This document shows, in pieces, positions 15,217-23,566 of a stretch of DNA of 64,000 nt (the stretch's first letter is position 1; every line of letters starts with the position of its first letter). The DNA is from Campylobacter sp. RM5004. Lineage in GTDB: Bacteria; Campylobacterota; Campylobacteria; Campylobacterales; Campylobacteraceae. Where the stretch lies: contig NZ_CP059599.1 of assembly GCF_022369455.1 (NCBI RefSeq), positions 710,409-774,408 of the forward strand, given 5' to 3'. A model generated the notes under the pieces. That model was given only the letters and a program-made list of their open reading frames with translations, made no database searches and was not told the origin of the DNA. The position numbers were made by a program, and so were the translations under genes.

Positions 15217-16857
15217 TATTTTTACTAAGCCACACTTAGACCTTTTGGCGTGGAGTGAGAAATATCGTTTCTTAAGTGCGGAAGGAAGTGCTCGTCCAGG
15301 TAGGTTAAAGCGGCTAGTTATCAGCGTGAGATACTTACTGTAATTAGTGATAAAGAGCATAAAAGAGTAGTTCTTAATCTTGCTTCACAACTTGGCAAAA
15401 CTGAAATGTGTCTAAATACTTTAGCTTATTTAATAGCACACGACCCAACGCCGATACTTTATATGTTGCCAGACGAAGGAATGGCAGAAGACTTTAGTAA
15501 GCGTAGATTTGCACCACTTAAGCGAGATTGTAAAGAAGTTGCCAAAATAATGGGCGAGAACGCAAGTGATACGATACTAATTAAAAACTTCAAAGGTGGC
15601 TCTTTAAACTTTGTGGGCTCAAATAGTGTTAGTAAGCTTGCTTCTAAGCCTATCGGATTTTTAATCGTTGATGAAGTAGATAGATGTTCTAACACCGCTG
15701 AAGGTGATAGCGTGGCACTAGCAGAGAAAAGAACAATTACTTTTCCAAACGCAAAGATTTTATTAGTATCTACACCTACTTTACATGGCACTAGCAAGAT
15801 ACAAAACGAGTATGACAAGAGTGACAAAAGGCGTTTTTATGTGCCTTGTCCTAAATGTGAGTTTAAGCAAGTTTTGGAATGGGAGAATGTGGATTTAGAT
15901 AAAGAATGCTTAGTTTGTATTAGTTGCAAACACGAAATAAGCGAAAGAGAACGCCTAGCAATAATTAAAAAAGGCGAGTGGATAAAAGAGTGCGAAAGTG
16001 AAACGGCAGGCTTTCATCTATCATCGCTTTATAGTGAGTACGTGAGTTTAAAAAGCATAATTAAAGATTATAAAGACAAGTGTAAAACAGAGGCAGGACT
16101 ACAAGTATTTATAAATACCACTTTGGCTAGGACCTATACTCCAAAGGTGGAAAGCAAGATGAATGAAAGTGATTTAATCAAGCTTAAAAGAGATTATGAC
16201 AATCTTAGTTTTTCGCAAGATGTGGCGTTTATCGTGGCTGGTGTGGATGTGCAAAAAGATAGGCTTGAAGTTAATTTCGCAGGAGCAAATAAGGACCTAA
16301 AAGATTTACGAGTTTATAACATTATGCATAAAGTTATTAAGGGCAATCCAAGAGACTTAATAGTGTGGGATAAGTTGCACGAACTAGTGCAAAACGGCGT
16401 TTTTATGAGTGAAGTTGGTGAGTATTTAAAATGCAGTTTATGTTTTGTTGATAGTGGCTATCTAACAGAAGAAGTTTACAACTTCGTAGCTAGAGATAAG
16501 AGTTATTTTGCGACAAAGGGGGCGAATGAAACAAGCAATAATAAAAAGCTATTAGTAAATAAAGTCAAGGCTATTAAACAAGGTGTAGGATTAATTGAAA
16601 TCGGCACATTCACAGGCAAAAGCGAAGTATTTGCAATGATAGAAAATAAGCGAGTAGTATTTGCCAGAACTTATGGCGATGAGTATTTTAAGCAACTAAC
16701 AGCCGAGAGTTTGAAGGTGATAAAAAATAAATATGGAGATGAAGGCTTAAGATTTACAAAGGACAGAGATAGAAACGAAGCGTTAGACCTAAGCGTTCTA
16801 AATCTAGCAGCTATAAAAACATTTTTAAGCAAAAAGAAAAGGAAGATTAAGCAGTGA
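15152..16857 (+). pseudogene. Terminase large subunit (lambda gpA family), frameshifted
   Basis: The family start (LLAWSEKYRFLSAEGSARPG) reads in one frame to about 15309, then the same protein continues in another (AASYQREILTVISDKEH). One extra A at AAA 15307-15309 would restore a reading of about 570 codons. Walker A ASQLGKTEM, Walker B FLIVDEVD, and a C4 zinc-like element (CPKCE...CISCK) are intact. The ATG at 15152 has GGAG before it. The enzyme would cut and package DNA into heads; as it stands no full-length product can be made. Confidence 0.8.
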
Positions 16858-17024
16858 AGAAAACGAGAAATAGAAAATCATTTTTAAGGCATAAGCTCAC
16901 ATTAAGAGTTGATGATAAAACTCTTTATGAACTTTGTAAGTTAAGCGAACATAGACAGCGAAAGCATAGTGAGATTTTAAGACAAGCTCTTAGTGTGTAT
17001 TTGAAAGTGTATAATGACAACTAA
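16854..17024 (+). CDS. Ribbon-helix-helix DNA-binding protein, 56 aa
   Basis: GTG start overlapping the terminase stop as GTGA. The core HKLTLRVDDKTLYELCKL followed by RKHSEILRQALSVYL fits the beta-strand plus two helices of CopG/Arc-type proteins. It overlaps the small terminase gene by 11 bases. Sitting inside the packaging operon, it may regulate it or bind the packaging site. Confidence 0.65.
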   Translation: MKKTRNRKSFLRHKLTLRVDDKTLYELCKLSEHRQRKHSEILRQALSVYLKVYNDN

Positions 17025-17466
17025 AGAAATTGCTAACATTTGTTCTATTAGTGATGATAGGATTTATCAGTTCGCAAAGCAAAACGATATCAAGCCAATT
17101 GCGAAAAACAATTGGGGAAATGATTTTTTAAAAGTATATATTGAGTTTTTAAGAAATCAAATCTTAGAGAATGATGATCCAAAGATTGCTAAGATTATAG
17201 CTGATACGGAGAAAGCCAAAGCGGAAACTGATTTAAAACGATTAGATTATGAAATAAAGCAAAAAGAATACATAAAAGCTTCAATAGTTGAGAATGTATT
17301 AAGCGATGCTTACAAAGCGCTCACAAAAAAAGTTTATGAACTTGATAAAGAAGTGCATAAGCATTCAAGCTTACAAGAAGCTTGTGAAGTATTGCTAAGT
17401 GATTTAAAGCTTGAATTATTAGAAAAATATAAAGAACTAGATAGCAACTGTGAGCTAGAGATTTAA
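17014..17466 (+). CDS. Terminase small subunit (Nu1-like)
   Basis: 150 residues: N-terminal winged-helix/HTH (TTKEIANICSISDDRIYQFA, about 2-40), then a long helical region typical of lambda Nu1-like and related small subunits, which recognise cos and recruit gpA. It lies after rather than before the large subunit, directly before a GC-rich cos-like segment. Confidence 0.65.
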   Translation: MTTKEIANICSISDDRIYQFAKQNDIKPIAKNNWGNDFLKVYIEFLRNQILENDDPKIAKIIADTEKAKAETDLKRLDYEIKQKEYIKASIVENVLSDAYKALTKKVYELDKEVHKHSSLQEACEVLLSDLKLELLEKYKELDSNCELEI

Positions 17467-17497
17467 TAGGTTCTTCCTAGCTTAAACCATTTTATGG

Positions 17498-17540
17498 GGG
17501 CGGCGTCACGCAGTTTTCCGAGCTGTGAAACTTGAGCAAA
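17498..17540. other. Lambda-like cos site candidate
   Basis: GGGCGGCG at 17498-17505 equals the start of lambda cosN and is followed by CACGCAGTTTTCC, similar to lambda CGCGGGTTTTCGC. An imperfect dyad TCACGCAG...CTGTGA spans 17506-17528. This is a GC island in very AT-rich DNA, noncoding, between the small terminase and the head operon, in a phage with lambda-type terminase and portal. Suggestive only. Confidence 0.45.
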
Positions 17541-17618
17541 ACTTAGTCGGTCGTTTATTTCTATAAAATCTTGACATGTTTTGCTAAGTATGTTAAGTAT
17601 TTGTTAATCAAAAAAACT

Positions 17619-17668
17619 ATAATTCGATTTTGATGAACGAAAGAGGCGGGTTACTGCCTCACTTTTTA
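17619..17668 (+). other. -10 box followed by a short hairpin transcript
   Basis: CTATAAT at about 17619-17625 is followed by a hairpin GAGGC-gggttact-GCCTC (about 17643-17659) and a T run. It could produce an RNA of about 40 bases or attenuate transcription toward the convergent Abi gene. A short frame starting MNERGGLLPHFLK overlaps it; I see no clear ribosome site. Confidence 0.35.
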
Positions 17669-17685
17669 AAACTTAATTTAAGTTG

Positions 17686-18387
17686 TTATTTTTTTTTAAA
17701 TCTCCTTCTTTTATTTTTTTGAATGTTTAAAAACTGCTTAATATTTGGATTTATCATATCTAATACATCATCAAGAAAGGTAATGATTTTTTCAGGCATA
17801 ATTCCTATTGTTGTATTTCTTATATTTGTTGAAATACGCGGTAGTATTTTATTTGAATTATTAATATCTATTTTTGTTTTTAACATATTTTCCCAGTGAT
17901 AGCTTCTATTTCTAATTTCTACAAGCAGATTTAAAATAATAATAAAAACATCTTGATCAGTAAATTTATTTTTTGGACGTTTTTCAGTTTTATAATATTT
18001 TTTATTGGAATTGCTATAATCTTTAAAATTAATAATATTTACATTATTAAAAAATAGATGATACTTCAAACCCTTGCTTTTTATAAGATAAACAATGCTC
18101 CCAAAGGTTAAGTTAGATAAATACTGCTCATGATTAATATTATTATTATTTTTGTATCTATGCTGGATTATTTTAACTTGTTTTTGTATTTCACTGTCTT
18201 GACTTTGTATGATCCAGTCTTTAGGGTAGTGCATATCAAATATGTTTCTTATACATATTTCAATTGTTGCAATTTTAGGTGTAAGTTTACTTATAAAAAT
18301 TAAATTATCAAAATGTTCATTTATATCTTTATAATATGATAATCTTTGTGTTGAAATTAAGTCTTCTAATTTTAAATCATTTGCCAT
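17686..18387 (-). CDS. Abi-like HEPN protein (AbiD/F type)
   Basis: 233 residues from the ATG at 18387, preferred over the one at 18402 because GGAG lies just before it. The all-helical protein contains RNRSYH (an R-x4-H HEPN ribonuclease motif) in the context LLVEIRNRSYHWENML at about residue 160, as in Abi_2 (AbiD/AbiF) abortive-infection proteins, which cleave RNA when another phage infects. Its opposite orientation, its monocistronic form and its place at the head of the late operon mark it as an accessory gene. Confidence 0.7.
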   Translation of the reverse strand: MANDLKLEDLISTQRLSYYKDINEHFDNLIFISKLTPKIATIEICIRNIFDMHYPKDWIIQSQDSEIQKQVKIIQHRYKNNNNINHEQYLSNLTFGSIVYLIKSKGLKYHLFFNNVNIINFKDYSNSNKKYYKTEKRPKNKFTDQDVFIIILNLLVEIRNRSYHWENMLKTKIDINNSNKILPRISTNIRNTTIGIMPEKIITFLDDVLDMINPNIKQFLNIQKNKRRRFKKK

Positions 18388-18447
18388 AAAATCTCCATTC
18401 ATTTTTTATTTTTTTTATTATATAGGTTTTTAATTTCAAATTATTTT

Positions 18448-18490
18448 TTCTTAAATGTCGGCTATTTAACAACCTTTTATTTTTTAAACT
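18448..18490 (+). promoter_or_regulatory. Late-operon promoter repeat, copy 2
   Basis: Identical over 43 bases to 2510-2552. Dyad TTAAAT-N7-ATTTAA at 18451-18469; TAAACT -10-like box at 18485-18490, six bases before the ATG at 18497; no Shine-Dalgarno. It drives the head and tail operon and would share its activator with the baseplate/lysis operon. Confidence 0.75.
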
Positions 18491-18496
18491 CACGCT

Positions 18497-18727
18497 ATGA
18501 ATAAAGAGCGTATAAGAGAAAGAATTAGATTAATTGACATTGCCATTGATGAAGTTTTGCAAAGCGAAAGCCTTGCAGACCCAATTACAAGCTATACGAT
18601 TGATGGCGTTGTGATTAGCAAAAAATCAAGTGCTGAGCTTGTGCTTGAGCTTGAAAGATTAAAAAGCACTTATGCGAACTCTTTAAAAGTTAAAGAGATG
18701 AGGTTTATTTTGCATGAAGTTATTTAA
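18497..18727 (+). CDS. Head-tail joining protein (lambda gpW-like)
   Basis: 76 residues: two helices around a beta-hairpin (ITSYTIDGVVISKKSSAELVLELERLK), the pattern of lambda gpW and related connectors that close the filled head. It lies directly before the portal gene, as W precedes B in lambda, and overlaps it by 14 bases. Leaderless start after the 43-bp repeat. Confidence 0.65.
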   Translation: MNKERIRERIRLIDIAIDEVLQSESLADPITSYTIDGVVISKKSSAELVLELERLKSTYANSLKVKEMRFILHEVI

Positions 18728-20087
18728 TTTTTTTTCTAAGCAACGCAAAGCAAAAGCAAATCTCAGTAAATCAATCTATACTAATCCTATTAAGCAAAAC
18801 GCATTTTCAAGACTTAATATCCCACGCTCAACTGATAATTATTTTGAGCGAATTAGGATACAGGCAAGAAATTTAGAAAATGATTTTCCACTCATTCAAG
18901 GTTACTTAAATACAATGGTAGCTCAAATTTTAGGCGATGAAGGTCTAGTATTAGATGTAGCCACGCCAAATACAAAGCTAAACAAAGCTATTCAGAACAA
19001 GTGGTTTAAATACGAGCTTGATATTGATTTTGAAGATATAGAAGAGCAAATATTGCGTAATATTATTCGTGATGGTGAAGTCTTTATATATTGTGAGATT
19101 ATAAAAAACAAGCTTCATATTAAGCTACTTGATAGTGCAAACTTTTTAGCAGCCAACACGAATTATAAAGATTTATTTTATAGCATAAGATACAAAGATG
19201 AAAGTTATGAAGAGATAAAATCATTTATCTACACAGACCCTATAACTCGCAAAACCATTGAAATAAGCTCAAACAATATTATCTATGTGAAAAATGATAA
19301 AGCGACCTTTTCTCATCGTGGGATAAGCGAGTTTGTATCTGTGATTTTGAATGTTACACAATGTGCTGAGTTAAAAGAAGCTGAATTAGATAGAGCACAA
19401 TTACAAAGCAAACTTACAGGCTTTTTAAAAGAAAAAGAAAATCCATTAGCTGACACTTTGGGCGATGATGAAGAGATACAATTAATTAGAGAAGTTGATA
19501 GTGGAAAAATGCAGTTTATCCCATCAAATGTAGATGTTGAAATGATAAAAGAGTATAACCCAGTATCACTCCAACAATTCTTATTAAGTGCAAATCAAGA
19601 AACGGCAAAAGCCTTAAAGGTTGATTATGCCACATACACAGGAGATATGAGCCAAGTTAATTTCTCGAGCATTCGCCAAGGTGCATTAATAAATATAAGA
19701 AATTACAAAAGACTACAAAAAAAGTTAGCTAGAAAAATACACTCAGTAATTTTTACAAAATGGCTAGAGATTGAGTATTTAAACGAACAAATAAGCATAA
19801 AAGACTACGAATTAATAAAAGCTAATTTTAGTTTTAAAGGGCAAGGATACGAAAGTATTGACCCAACCAAAGACGCACAGGCAAATGATATTCAATTAAA
19901 GAACGGCACGAAAACTTACAGTGAGATACTAAGAGAAAAAGGCAAAGAGCTTGATACTCATTTAAGCGAAATGCAAAAAGAACAAGAGTTGATAAAACTG
20001 ATTAAGGAAAGAGAACTAAACAAAAATACACAAAATAATACACAAAATTTTACACAAAATAATACAGAGAAAGGAGAAGAAGAGTGA
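18714..20087 (+). CDS. Portal protein (lambda gpB family)
   Basis: 457 residues of the lambda-type portal family, the dodecameric channel for DNA entry. Typical are AFSRLNIPRSTDNYFERIRIQARNLE near the start, the central LHIKLLDSANFLA segment, and DYATYTGDMSQVNFSSIRQG at about 305-325. The C-terminal tail carries Asn/Thr/Gln repeats (NTQNNTQNFTQNNTE). It overlaps the protease gene by 4 bases. Intact. Confidence 0.85.
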   Translation: MKLFNFFSKQRKAKANLSKSIYTNPIKQNAFSRLNIPRSTDNYFERIRIQARNLENDFPLIQGYLNTMVAQILGDEGLVLDVATPNTKLNKAIQNKWFKYELDIDFEDIEEQILRNIIRDGEVFIYCEIIKNKLHIKLLDSANFLAANTNYKDLFYSIRYKDESYEEIKSFIYTDPITRKTIEISSNNIIYVKNDKATFSHRGISEFVSVILNVTQCAELKEAELDRAQLQSKLTGFLKEKENPLADTLGDDEEIQLIREVDSGKMQFIPSNVDVEMIKEYNPVSLQQFLLSANQETAKALKVDYATYTGDMSQVNFSSIRQGALINIRNYKRLQKKLARKIHSVIFTKWLEIEYLNEQISIKDYELIKANFSFKGQGYESIDPTKDAQANDIQLKNGTKTYSEILREKGKELDTHLSEMQKEQELIKLIKERELNKNTQNNTQNFTQNNTEKGEEE

Positions 20088-21876
20088 AAGATTTCAAGCT
20101 AAGTGCAAAAGCACTAAGCCACGATGATGAAAAACTTGAAATATGTTTTATGGCTTTAAGCAAAGACAACAAGCACGAGCGAACTGACTTTTTTAGCGAT
20201 GAAAAATACTTTTTATCAATAGATATTAGTTCGGCTAAGTTTAATGCCACTACGCTTTACCTAGACCACGAGCCAAGCTTTGAAAATGCTATCGGCAAGA
20301 TAACGCAGACTAAACACGAACAAGACGGCATTAAATGTAAAGTTCAGTTCTTTAAAGAAGTAGAACAAAGCTATCAGGCATATTTAAAGTTTAAAAATGG
20401 ACTTAGCGATAGTGTAAGCGTTGGTGCTAGAGCTGATGATTATGAAGTAATTACAGAAGTAAGTAACGGCGTTGAGTTAGAACATATCATTTTAAAAAAC
20501 GCCGAAATCTATGAATTGTCTGCTGTTTGGCTAGGAGCTGACCCAAATGCAAAAAAAATTAATCAATTTAAAAAGGAGACAAGAATGAATAAAAAACTAA
20601 ATGATGAAGACATCAAAAAAGATGATGAGTTGGAAAAGGATGAAGAAGAGCTAGAGCAATAAGAAGATAAAGAGTTAGAAGAAGATGAAGACAAAAAAGA
20701 GCTTAAATCAAAAAAGCTTAGTGCAAAACTAGCAGAGCAACAAGAAATAGCAAAAGCTGGAGCTTTATTTGGTAAAAGCGAGTTAGCAAATGAGTTTATC
20801 GCAAAAGGCAAAAGTCTTGCAGAGTTTAAAGATGAGCTTTTATTAAGCCAACAAAAAGATTTAAAAACATTTAGTGTAAAAGGAGCGGGAAGAAGTATGA
20901 GCGATTGTGAATTTTCATTAGCACAAGCATTAAAGCTACAAGCTGGAGTGATTAAGAGTAGTGATTTAAGATTTAATCTAAGTGAATATCAAAAAACAAA
21001 CACAATGTTAGAATTGCCAAAATCATTCGGTCATCAGTTTGCAAATCCGTTTAATGGCTATTTAAACGACAATTTAAAAGGTGCAACACACGATGAGTTT
21101 AGAGCTGATTTATTAGTAGAACAAATGAGAATAGAAAGCGATATTTTAAATAAATGTCGTATGTTTGCAGGACTTACAAATGAAATCGTAATCCCAAAAG
21201 ATCTCTCAACGCTAACAGCTGAAAAAGTTGCTTACGGAACAGAACAAGCAAGTCAAAATTTAGACTTTGATGTATTAAAAATAAGTCCTGTAACACTTAG
21301 AATTACAGTAAAGCTTACTCATCAAATGTTATATATGAGTGATTTTGATCTTGAAAGCATTGTTTGGAGAGAGAGCGTAAGAGCATTTAAAGCTAAGTTT
21401 GAAAATATGGCTTTATACGAAGGTTATGGCGAAGTTGGTAAGTTTGCAGGATTGTTCGCTACAAATGGCATAGCTAGAAACGATAATTATATGAAAGCTC
21501 CTACATTTGCTAAAACTCTTGATTTTGAAAACGCTTTAATAAGTGCTAATTATGATCCAAGCAATACTGAGTTTTATGCAAATAAAACAGATATTAATAT
21601 CTTAAGAACTACAGAAAAATCAGCAAATACAGGTATTTATCTAATAGATAAAGATAACACCTTAGCAGGCAATAAAATCTCACATTGTCAAACGCTAAAA
21701 AAGGAGATATGGTGTTTGGTGATTTTAGCAATCTAGCACTTGCAACATTTGGAAATCTAAGAATGTCAATGTTGCCACAACCTGCAGGACTTTATATCTT
21801 AGAAGCTTTTTATGATGTAGGAATGGGCGTGTTAAATGAAAAAGCATTTTGTCTAGCACAAAATACCACAATTTAA
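20084..21876 (+). pseudogene. Prohead protease-major capsid fusion, interrupted twice
   Basis: Codons 1-170 are an HK97-type prohead protease (catalytic His in LYLDHE, Ser in GLSDSVSVGA). An acidic coiled-coil scaffold follows, then the HK97-fold capsid (from about 20897 to AGLYILEAFYDVGMGV). One frame runs from 20084 through 21,7 kb except for an in-frame TAA at 20660-20662. A second break at A6 (21697-21702) needs a -1 shift for the last 57 codons. The TAA is a nonsense mutation; the A AAA AAG at the second break could be a slip site or a lost A. Confidence 0.75.
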
Positions 21877-21887
21877 GGAGATGAAAA

Positions 21888-22139
21888 ATGAAAAAATATG
21901 AAGTATTAGTTAGCTTTTATTACGAGAAAAAGACCTACCCAGTAGGCGACAATATAGAGCTTAGCGAACAAGACGCTAGGCAGCTATTAAGGTCAAATTA
22001 CATTAAAGAGCTTGATGAAACAAGTAAAAAAACTAAAAAAGAAAGCAAAAAACAAGAAGGTCCAAAGTCTAGTGAAGAGCTAAAGTCCGAAGAACAAACA
22101 GCAGACGAGCTAAAAAGCGAAGAACAAAAAGGCAAGTAA
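21888..22139 (+). CDS. Small phage structural-region protein, acidic tail
   Basis: 83 residues: a compact start (VLVSFYYEKKTYPVGDNIELSEQDARQLL) like small head-region proteins of other phages, then a Lys/Glu-rich tail in which ELKSEEQ occurs twice. The ribosome site AAGGAG is strong. Its stop overlaps the next ATG. Possibly a capsid-associated or head-completion protein. Confidence 0.55.
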   Translation: MKKYEVLVSFYYEKKTYPVGDNIELSEQDARQLLRSNYIKELDETSKKTKKESKKQEGPKSSEELKSEEQTADELKSEEQKGK

Positions 22140-22435
22140 TGAAAATACATAAAACACTTGAGCGTGATTTGTCAAGACTATTTAAAAACGGCGTAGAAGT
22201 AGCCCACGAAAAAGGCAATTTTTACGCCAATTTTTCAAATAGATTACTAAATTACGATGAGCTAAGTGAAGTTAAAACTTCAATAATAGCTCTAAAAAGC
22301 TCAAGTGATTATGTATGCGTAGGCGATGAAATCACAATTAATCAAAGCGTATATGAAGCAATCAAAAAAGAAATATACGCTGAAGTTAATAATAGATTTT
22401 ATCTAAGAGAAGCAATAAAGAAAGCGACATTATGA
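22139..22435 (+). CDS. Head-tail connector candidate
   Basis: 98 residues, mixed alpha/beta (VCVGDEITINQSVYEAIKKE). Position between capsid and tail-completion genes, and overlaps of 1 and 4 bases with neighbours, suggest a head-completion or connector protein (lambda FII-like). No motif is decisive. Confidence 0.5.
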   Translation: MKIHKTLERDLSRLFKNGVEVAHEKGNFYANFSNRLLNYDELSEVKTSIIALKSSSDYVCVGDEITINQSVYEAIKKEIYAEVNNRFYLREAIKKATL

Positions 22436-22863
22436 AGATTACAGAGCAATTTATAAGCGAAGAGCTACAAGCACCAGCAGTTAAAATCAATGAAATAATG
22501 CTGAATTTAAAATCGGAATTAGAAAAGCTGATTAAAAATACTTCATTATTCGCATTAAATATTAGAAATAGCGATGAGTTTCCTCTATGTATTATCACAG
22601 ACAAGAGCGATAGTATAAGTGCAAATATTGAGCAGTATTTTCACATAATAGACTTAGATATTAGTGTGTTTGATAGCTCTTATACTAAATGTAATGAACT
22701 TGTTTTTAATATCTTGCAAATGCTTAAAAGTGCAGATTTAAAAGCGATGGTAAAAAGCATTAAAAGTATTGAGCGTGAACATATTGAACTTGCGAATAAA
22801 GAAGCTTTTAAAATGTCTATTAAATGTGAGCTTAAATATAGCACGGAGCATTTTGCAATATGA
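22432..22863 (+). CDS. Tail terminator/completion candidate
   Basis: 143 residues with a helical start and alternating strands (YFHIIDLDISVFDSSYTKCNELVFNILQML). Size, fold pattern and position before the spike suit a tail-completion protein (P2 gpR/gpS or lambda gpU-like). Overlaps neighbours by 4 bases. Function from context only. Confidence 0.5.
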   Translation: MKITEQFISEELQAPAVKINEIMLNLKSELEKLIKNTSLFALNIRNSDEFPLCIITDKSDSISANIEQYFHIIDLDISVFDSSYTKCNELVFNILQMLKSADLKAMVKSIKSIEREHIELANKEAFKMSIKCELKYSTEHFAI

Positions 22864-23354
22864 AAGCGTACTTAGGAAAAATCGTAAAAGTAAACTATGA
22901 AAAAAGTTTGGTTAAAGTTGACTATCAAGGAACAATAAGCGATTTTATGCCTTACAAGCAAGTTGCAAACTCGTATGTGAAAATCTACACACCAGCTAGA
23001 GTCGGAGAGCAAGTAAGCATAATTGAATTAGATGGTGGCTTTATGTATGCAATAGCTAGTTTTTTTAACGCTGATTATCTAAGTAACGGCGATGAATTTA
23101 TACATAAAATAACTTATGAAGACGGCACAGAACTAAGCTACAACACTAAAAGCAATACACTAGAAATCAACGCAGTAAAAACGATAAACATTACTTGCGT
23201 AGATTGTAATGTAAAAGCAAATACTGTTAAGGTTGATAGTCCTTCAATTGATTTAGGGCTTGGTGGAACTGGGGTTATTACTTGTCAAAGCATTTGCCAT
23301 TTTACAGGTGCACCACACGGCGATGGCTCAAGTAATACAAGGAGTGCAAAATGA
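22860..23354 (+). CDS. Baseplate spike protein V
   Basis: 164 residues of the P2 gpV / Mu gp45 family: an OB-fold N-terminus (KIVKVNYEKSLVKVDYQG), a beta-helical spike with short repeats (NTLEINAVKTINITCVDCNVKANTVKV) and a metal-binding tip near CHFTGAPHGDG. It punctures the outer membrane on tail contraction. It is separated from the W/J/I genes by 20 kb here, whereas P2 has V-W-J-I together. Confidence 0.8.
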   Translation: MKAYLGKIVKVNYEKSLVKVDYQGTISDFMPYKQVANSYVKIYTPARVGEQVSIIELDGGFMYAIASFFNADYLSNGDEFIHKITYEDGTELSYNTKSNTLEINAVKTINITCVDCNVKANTVKVDSPSIDLGLGGTGVITCQSICHFTGAPHGDGSSNTRSAK

Positions 23355-23554
23355 CTAAAGAAGCTATGAGTGAAGCTATATGTAATGCCCTTAGTAATGC
23401 TGGTTATAAGCAAGTTAAAGGTGGAGTAAACCATAAAGCATTTAATAAAGAGTTTATAGATGCAATCGCTAGTGGAGTTGTAGCTGAAATCAAAGCTAAT
23501 GCCAAAGCAGATATTACCAGCGGTTCAAGTGCTGGAAAATATTCAATTACATAA
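23351..23554 (+). CDS. Small phage tail-region protein, 67 aa
   Basis: Ala/Lys-rich helical protein (EAICNALSNAGYKQ, IASGVVAEIKANAKADITSG). It overlaps gpV by 4 bases and precedes the sheath. No family is recognised; could be a spike or baseplate accessory. Confidence 0.5.
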   Translation: MTKEAMSEAICNALSNAGYKQVKGGVNHKAFNKEFIDAIASGVVAEIKANAKADITSGSSAGKYSIT

Positions 23555-23566
23555 AAAGGAGAAAAA

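Noticed and set aside
15307-15325. Programmed frameshift in the terminase gene
   Set aside because: The sequence GTTAAAGCGG offers no slippery heptamer in register; a lost base explains it better.
17571-17595. TTGACA with a downstream TAAGTA as a sigma70 promoter
   Set aside because: Epsilonproteobacterial promoters rarely use a -35 TTGACA, and the better TATAAT further on has no matching spacing to it.
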